This document shows, piece by piece, positions 59,925 to 64,000 of a DNA stretch of 64,000 bases. Made by a program: the position numbers and the translations under genes. Below the pieces are notes generated by a model that saw only the letters and a list, made by a program, of their open reading frames with translations, did not search any database and was not told the DNA's origin. The DNA comes from F23-B02 sp963650165 (GTDB lineage Bacteria > Bacillota > Clostridia > Oscillospirales > Oscillospiraceae), in the NCBI GenBank assembly GCA_963650165.1, contig CAVJKX010000004.1, forward strand, positions 66,704 to 130,703, given 5' to 3'. The first letter of the stretch is position 1; each line of letters starts with the position of its first letter.

Positions 59925-60737
59925 TTATTCGGCCTCCTGTGCGTATTTGCCGCCGAGGGCAAAATTGTGCTGCATGGGACCCGCGCCCCGGCCGAGATCG
60001 AGCATTGCCGCAAGCGCCTCGGAAATGTAGTCCTTTGCCCTCTGGACGGACTGCCTGAGCGTGAAGCCCTTTGCGAGGTTTGACGCAATGGCGCTCGAGA
60101 GCGTGCAGCCCGTGCCGTGGGTGTTCGGATTGTCGATGCGCCTGCCTTTAAACAGGGTCAGCTCGCCGTCCGCGTAGAGCAGATCGTTCGCGTCGCTGAC
60201 GCTGTGGCCGCCCTTGAGCAGCACGGCGCAGTGATAGGTGTCGCCTATCTTCTTTGCCGCCGTTTCCATATCGCTTTCCGTTTTGATCGTCATGCCGGAC
60301 AGCACTTCGGCCTCCGGAATGTTCGGCGTAACGACTGCTGCAATGGGGAGAAGCTCCTCCGTGAGCGTCTGCACGGCGTCGGTCTTCATCAGCGCAGAGC
60401 CCGAGGTCGCCACCATGACGGGGTCAACGACGATGTTCTCTGCCTTGTAATGCCGCAGGCGCTCGGCTATGACGCGGATAAGCTCGGATGAGGATACCAT
60501 GCCTATCTTCACCGCGTCGGGACGTATGTCCTCGAACACGGCATCGATCTGCTGCCCGAGAAAAGCGGGCGTCGATTCCTCGATTGCTCTCACGCCGGTT
60601 GTATTCTGTGCCGTAAGCGCCGTGATCGCGCTCATGGCATAAACACCATTCATGGTCATTGTTTTAAGATCGGCCTGAATACCGGCGCCTCCACTGCTGT
60701 CACTTCCGGCAATGGTCAATGCTGTTTTCATTTTCAT
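59925..60737 (-). CDS. thiD: Hydroxymethylpyrimidine/phosphomethylpyrimidine kinase
   Basis: 270-aa ribokinase-fold enzyme phosphorylating HMP twice to HMP-PP. Substrate entry IAGSDSSGGAGIQADLKTMT, VVDPVMVATSGSALM, and the ATP/anion-hole motif NTHGTGCTLSSAIASNLAKG. The ATG at 60737 has AGGAG 8 bases upstream. About 100 bases separate it from the HAD gene and hold an inverted repeat GCGGCA/TGCCGC (60794-60824), possibly a partial terminator or mRNA processing site. Confidence 0.95.
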   Translation of the reverse strand: MKMKTALTIAGSDSSGGAGIQADLKTMTMNGVYAMSAITALTAQNTTGVRAIEESTPAFLGQQIDAVFEDIRPDAVKIGMVSSSELIRVIAERLRHYKAENIVVDPVMVATSGSALMKTDAVQTLTEELLPIAAVVTPNIPEAEVLSGMTIKTESDMETAAKKIGDTYHCAVLLKGGHSVSDANDLLYADGELTLFKGRRIDNPNTHGTGCTLSSAIASNLAKGFTLRQSVQRAKDYISEALAAMLDLGRGAGPMQHNFALGGKYAQEAE

Positions 60738-60838
60738 GTTTTCTGCTCCTTTCGCTGCCTTCGATTGATAAGGCATCAGCATTGTTTTATATTGCGGCAT
60801 AAGGTGGTGCCCCCAATGTGCCGCATGAAGCTGTCAGC

Positions 60839-61498
60839 TTATGCTGAAGCAAACTTCCAAAATTCCTCCGTGTGTTCAAAATCGCTCAGGTAAATATCGG
60901 CCAGAGCGCGCAGCTCGTCCTGCCGCTTTTCGCTGGCATCGAACACCGCGGCCACGGCAAAGCCGTCGGCCTTGGCTGTCTTTGCCGCGTGTATGGCGTC
61001 CTCGAACACGATCGTGCCGCTGCGTCCGGCGCCGAAATAGTCCATGGCCGTTCGGAAGATCACGGGCTCATCCTTGCCGTGCCCGACCTCGCTGCATGTG
61101 AATACGGCGTCAAAATACCGCTCCATCGAGCATCGCCTCAGCGCGGCTTCGATCTGATATCTGTCGGACGCCGTTGCGATGCATGTGCGGATACCGGCCT
61201 TTTTGAGCTGCCCGAGAAAGCCGGTGACGCCGGGCTTAGGCAGGACCTCGTCGGTGTAAAAATGCTCGACCGTTCTGTTGATGCCCGCCATTATCTCCTC
61301 AACGGAAAGAGAAAGCGCGTATTCCTTCCTGAAATAGCAGGCGGTCTGATACAGGCTCAGGGCCTTGACATCCTCGCGCAGGGACGGTTTCGGCTCTGCG
61401 CCGATCGAGCGGAGGTACATGCCGCCTGCGATATCCCAAATGAACATGGAATCAAAGAGAGTTCCGTCAAAATCAAAGACGGCGCAGTCTATCTTCAT
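60839..61498 (-). CDS. HAD-family phosphatase in the thiamine operon
   Basis: 219-aa HAD hydrolase of the beta-phosphoglucomutase-like type. Nucleophile motif FDFDGTLFDS, motif II Thr/Ser in CIATASDR, motif III Lys in GHGKDEPV, motif IV VFEDAIHAA. The ATG at 61498 overlaps the thiE stop as ATGA, so it is coupled to the enzyme that makes thiamine phosphate. By context it is a likely thiamine-monophosphate phosphatase, or acts on HMP or thiazole phosphates. Substrate assignment is inference. Confidence 0.85.
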   Translation of the reverse strand: MKIDCAVFDFDGTLFDSMFIWDIAGGMYLRSIGAEPKPSLREDVKALSLYQTACYFRKEYALSLSVEEIMAGINRTVEHFYTDEVLPKPGVTGFLGQLKKAGIRTCIATASDRYQIEAALRRCSMERYFDAVFTCSEVGHGKDEPVIFRTAMDYFGAGRSGTIVFEDAIHAAKTAKADGFAVAAVFDASEKRQDELRALADIYLSDFEHTEEFWKFASA

Positions 61499-62136
61499 GC
61501 ATTCACCATTTCCTCCGAGAGCTTCCTGAGCGTGCGGCACTCGCTTTCGATATCGTCGGCCGAGAATATCGCGCTGACGAGCGCAACGCCGTCTACTCCC
61601 GTTCCGGCGAGCTCCGAAATGTTCCCCCTGCCGATGCCTCCGATGGCGACGACCGGAATGTCAACGGCATTGCAGATATCGCGTATGGTCTCCTTCGGCA
61701 GAACGTCGGCGTCGGCCTTGGTCGAGGTGGGGAACACCGCGCCCACGCCGAGGCAGTCCGCCCCGTTTTTAACGGCCTCGAGAGCTTCGTCAACGGTGTG
61801 CACGGAAACTCCGATCATCATTTCATCGCCGACCCTGCTTCTTACCTGAGCCGCCGCCATATCCTCCTGACCGACGTGAACGCCGTCGGCATGGCACCTG
61901 ACGGCGATATCCACATTGTCGTTCACGAAGAAGGGAACGTTATAACGCCTGCACAGTGCGCCGAGCTCGAGCGCCTCCTTCAGAAAGGCCTCGTCGTCCA
62001 GCTCCTTTTCGCGCAGCTGAACGCAGGTAGCGCCGCCCTTCAGGGCGCATTCCACCTGCTCGTACAGGCTCTGTCTGCCGACCCAGGCCCTGTCCGTAAC
62101 CGCATACAGCAGCATCGTTTTCTTATCGCACTTCAT
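61495..62136 (-). CDS. thiE: Thiamine-phosphate synthase
   Basis: 213-aa TIM-barrel enzyme joining HMP-PP and thiazole phosphate to thiamine monophosphate. LLYAVTDRAWVG, GATCVQLREKELDDEAFL, FFVNDNVDIAV, ADGVHVGQEDM, GVGAVFPTSTK and VVAIGGIGRGN are the standard motifs. GGAG lies upstream of ATG 62136; the gene overlaps the thiM end by 14 bases. Confidence 0.96.
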   Translation of the reverse strand: MKCDKKTMLLYAVTDRAWVGRQSLYEQVECALKGGATCVQLREKELDDEAFLKEALELGALCRRYNVPFFVNDNVDIAVRCHADGVHVGQEDMAAAQVRSRVGDEMMIGVSVHTVDEALEAVKNGADCLGVGAVFPTSTKADADVLPKETIRDICNAVDIPVVAIGGIGRGNISELAGTGVDGVALVSAIFSADDIESECRTLRKLSEEMVNA

Positions 62137-62944
62137 ATTTTGCTCCTTTCTCCAACACCTCCGGGGTCATGTTATAGATCGCGTCTATTATATAGTTCCT
62201 GTAGCTTGCGCTGCCGTCGGCTTTGCCGAGCCTTGCGTGAGCCGTCTCGCCGGCAAGACCCATGGCGGATACGGCGGCGGCGGCAGCCTCCAGCGGCCGA
62301 TCGGGATTTGCCGTAACAAAGGCCGCCGTCATGGCGGAAAGCTGGCATCCCGTTCCCGTAACGGAGGACATCATCGCATGTCCGTTTCGTATGCAGTAGG
62401 CCGTATCGGCGTCGGCTACGATGTCTATGGCTCCCGTGACGGCGATAACGGCTCCGGCTGCCTTTGCAAAGGCTTTTACAAAGGCGACCGCTTCATCCAG
62501 ATTATCCTCGGTAACTCTGTCGCTGATGTCGGCGTCCACTCCCTTGGTCGTGCCGCTTCCCGATGCCAGAGTTTTGATCTCCGAGATGTTGCCGCGAATG
62601 ACGGTAAGCTTCAGCTCTTTCAGAAGCCGCAGAGCGGTTTCGGTGCGAAGCCTCGACGCACCGGCACCGACGGGATCGAGCACGACCGGGTGCCCGAGCT
62701 CGTTTGCCTTTTTTCCGGCCGTGAGCATCGACTCTATGGTGCGGCTGTTGAGCGTGCCGATGTTGATGTTCAGCCCGCCGCAGATGGAGGTGATATCGGC
62801 GACCTCATCCGCGTCGTCGGCCATTATGGGCGACGCGCCGCAGGCAAGGACGATGTTTGCGCAGTCGTTTACGGTCACATAATTGGTTATGTTGTGTATC
62901 AGCGGACACTTTTTCCGCACATTTTCAAGCTCTTCGAAAAACAT
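62123..62944 (-). CDS. thiM: Hydroxyethylthiazole kinase
   Basis: 273-aa kinase that phosphorylates the thiazole moiety (salvage). Begins with the conserved PLIHNITNYVTVNDCANIVL and ACGASPIMADD; VVLDPVGAGASRLRTETALR and the nucleotide site VTGTGCQLSAMTAAFV follow. The start has GGAGGAG upstream. It lies 11 bases after thiW. Confidence 0.96.
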   Translation of the reverse strand: MFFEELENVRKKCPLIHNITNYVTVNDCANIVLACGASPIMADDADEVADITSICGGLNINIGTLNSRTIESMLTAGKKANELGHPVVLDPVGAGASRLRTETALRLLKELKLTVIRGNISEIKTLASGSGTTKGVDADISDRVTEDNLDEAVAFVKAFAKAAGAVIAVTGAIDIVADADTAYCIRNGHAMMSSVTGTGCQLSAMTAAFVTANPDRPLEAAAAAVSAMGLAGETAHARLGKADGSASYRNYIIDAIYNMTPEVLEKGAKYEVR

Positions 62945-62955
62945 TTTTCTCCTCC

Positions 62956-63474
62956 TCAGCGCTCAAGTGAGCTCTGCATTTTATCAAGCACGCCCGCTTT
63001 TTTCAGACTGTATATCAGAACCGCCGAAATTGCGGCGCCGCCGGCCGTTGAGATAAAAAACGGGATGATATACGCATAAAAAGCAAGTCCGGCCGCGCTT
63101 TGGCTCATGAACAATATTGCGACAGGGTATGCGCACAGGCCGCCGAGAACGGCCGTGCCGAAAACCTCGCCGAGCAGCGTTCCTGATATGTTTTTCGTCT
63201 TGGCGTAAACCAGACCGCACAGCAGCGCACCGAACATGCTGCCGGGGAAGGCCATCAGGCTGCCGAGCCCGAGAAGATTGCGTATAAGCGAGGCCGTGAA
63301 TGCCGCGGCAACTCCGTAGCCGGGGCCGAGCAGCACCGCGCACAGTATGTTGACCATGTGCTGAACGGGCGAGCATTTGCTGCCGAAAACGGGGAAGGAA
63401 AACAGGCTGCCGACAACTGCAACGGCGCACATAACGGCGGCCAGGGCTAATTTCTTCGTGTTTGAATTTTTCAT
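62956..63474 (-). CDS. thiW: ThiW, thiazole-uptake ECF S-component
   Basis: 172-aa membrane protein with five to six helices. KLALAAVMCAVAVVGSLFSF, FGSKCSPVQHMVNILCAVLL and GSLMAFPGSMFGALLCGLVY are typical of ThiW, the substrate-specific subunit of an energy-coupling-factor importer for the thiazole precursor. It needs the shared EcfAAT module, which is not in the window. First structural gene after the TPP riboswitch. ATG 63474 overlaps the stop of a 75-codon upstream frame as ATGA. Confidence 0.9.
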   Translation of the reverse strand: MKNSNTKKLALAAVMCAVAVVGSLFSFPVFGSKCSPVQHMVNILCAVLLGPGYGVAAAFTASLIRNLLGLGSLMAFPGSMFGALLCGLVYAKTKNISGTLLGEVFGTAVLGGLCAYPVAILFMSQSAAGLAFYAYIIPFFISTAGGAAISAVLIYSLKKAGVLDKMQSSLER

Positions 63475-63699
63475 TTTGATATCATCCTTTGAATAAATTC
63501 GGAAACGGCTGTATTCAGCGGCGCTTCCGGCAAAAGCTGCGGCCGATGCCATGAAGGCCGCACGGAAGTTCGGTCGATGCTTTCTGGCATCCTCTCACGC
63601 CGGAACACGGCTTCCCATCGCTGATATACAAGGCTCAGGGCGCTCCCCCTCAGCCCGCCACATAAGTGGATCTCGTTTCCTCCTTCCTCAAAAGACAAA
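63475..63699 (-). other. Long leader between riboswitch terminator and thiW
   Basis: About 225 bases that remain in the transcript after anti-termination. On the minus strand it contains a strong AAGGAGGAA near 63682-63690, a GC-rich hairpin near 63634-63657, and an open frame from a TTG at 63698 to 63471 whose TGA overlaps the thiW ATG. The encoded sequence has no resemblance that I recognise. It could be a leader peptide coupling translation to thiW or untranslated leader. Confidence 0.35.
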
Positions 63700-63700
63700 C

Positions 63701-63736
63701 AAAAAACAGGAGAATACCCTTTGCGGCATTCTCCTG
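63701..63736 (-). terminator. Regulated terminator of the TPP riboswitch
   Basis: On the minus strand CAGGAGAAT (63728-63736) pairs with ATTCTCCTG (63707-63715), followed by a six-base T run (63701-63706). It lies directly after the aptamer, in the position of an expression-platform terminator formed when TPP is bound. Confidence 0.88.
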
Positions 63737-63751
63737 CTACGGAGCGACAGT

Positions 63752-63836
63752 GCTTCCTACGGCGGCATTATCCACATCAGGTATAAGGGTCGAAGTTGGT
63801 TTACTTCCTCTCAGCCTGCAATAACAAGCTCCCCTG
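63752..63836 (-). ncRNA. TPP riboswitch (thi box)
   Basis: Read on the minus strand, the region contains the universally conserved aptamer blocks in order: ACAGGGGAGC, GGCTGAGAGGAAG (the CUGAGA pyrimidine-sensing element), GACCCTTATACCTGATGTGG and ATAATGCCGCCGTAGGAA. It precedes a terminator and the thiW-thiM-thiE-thiD genes, so it should switch the operon off when thiamine pyrophosphate is abundant. Confidence 0.95.
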
Positions 63837-63853
63837 TATTAAGTTCGTTTGGT

Positions 63854-63908
63854 ATTGTACTCTTGTTTGCGCAAAAATACAATAGCTTTTGCAAAAGCTT
63901 TTGCAAAA
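63854..63908 (-). promoter_or_regulatory. thi operon promoter with repeated TTTGC palindromes
   Basis: On the minus strand -10 TACAAT (63854-63859) is 17 bases from a weak -35 TTGTAT (63877-63882). Three related palindromes cover this region: TTTGCGCAAA (63866-63875) inside the spacer, and two TTTGCAAA copies (63888-63895 and 63900-63907) forming a perfect tandem 12-bp repeat of AGCTTTTGCAAA and a 22-bp palindrome (63887-63908) upstream of the -35. They look like operator sites, in addition to the riboswitch. Bases 63909-64000 show no gene that I can support. Confidence 0.5.
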
Positions 63909-64000
63909 AAACTTCAATGTTTCCATGGCAAATTTCTTCCGGAAATGTAGGAGTTACAATGATGAGAGACAGATAAGAAAAAAGGATAGCGAATAGGCGA

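Noticed and set aside
63634..63657. Second TPP aptamer in the thiW leader
   Set aside because: A GGGCTGAGGG stretch resembles the conserved CUGAGA block, but none of the other aptamer blocks follow in order.
63960..63977. Short ATG frame with AGGAG near the right edge
   Set aside because: Only five codons before a stop; no support as a gene.
1..64000. tRNA, rRNA, CRISPR arrays, insertion sequences, prophage or defence genes
   Set aside because: Looked for on both strands; intergenic regions are short and none shows cloverleaf signatures, regularly spaced repeats, transposase motifs or phage-type genes.

Overview
The window looks like chromosomal backbone of a spore-forming, GC-rich Clostridia member, plausibly a gut Oscillospirales. 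This is inferred from gene content: YqfC, YqfD and YlbJ sporulation genes, the era-yqzL-recO order, a meso-DAP-type MurE, WalJ next to RlmH, and an EtfAB acyl-CoA redox cluster. I saw no rRNA, tRNA, CRISPR array, transposase or phage gene. Many junctions are ATGA stop/start overlaps, so long translationally coupled operons are the rule.

Layout. (1) 1-8211, minus strand: one arginine/carbamoyl-phosphate unit, argG-argH-(amino-acid ABC binding protein, permease, ATPase)-argF-carA-carB, with carB running off the left edge. It has a clear sigma-A promoter and an ArgR-type box in front of argG. (2) 8335-8787: a small lipoprotein gene and a shared bidirectional terminator. (3) 8790-17604, minus strand: a membrane protein, a C69 dipeptidase, a lipoprotein hydrolase and an MFS carrier run into a compact signalling module. 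The module comprises a PP2C phosphatase fused to an RsbW-like ATPase, a STAS protein, a small alarmone-hydrolase-like HD protein and a STAS-small-molecule-kinase fusion. (4) 17605-24489, plus strand: a possible gene remnant, a NUDIX hydrolase, murA (first copy), walJ, rlmH, a DUF2007-like protein, a phosphohexomutase and a split chromate-transporter pair. (5) 24486-37344: ylbJ (minus), then yqfC-yqfD-phoH-ybeY-era-yqzL-recO-mutS2, an HPr gene, a DMT transporter, uvrC, rsmD, coaD and a coiled-coil protein.

(6) 37353-44655: a divergent acyl-CoA metabolism locus. Acyl-CoA dehydrogenase, EtfB, EtfA and a CaiB-type CoA-transferase are on the minus strand; a YtoI-like HTH-DRTGG-CBS-hotdog regulator and a second acyl-CoA dehydrogenase are on the plus strand. 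(7) 44677-57123: a dcw cell-wall/division cluster, mraZ-rsmH-ftsL-like-pbp(PASTA)-murE-mraY-ftsW-murG-murA(second copy)-ftsQ-ftsZ. It lacks murF, murD, murC, murB and ftsA. (8) 57133-58598: a secreted Ig-like protein with an AT-richer core. (9) 58679-63908, minus strand: a TPP-riboswitch thiamine salvage operon, thiW-thiM-thiE-HAD phosphatase-thiD-cytX.

The least ordinary parts are the signalling module (8790-13004), the acyl-CoA locus with its multi-domain regulator, a hairpin that would bury the ribosome binding site of the second murA, and repeated TTTGC-type palindromes at the thi promoter. Family assignments rest on motifs read by eye; no database search was run.
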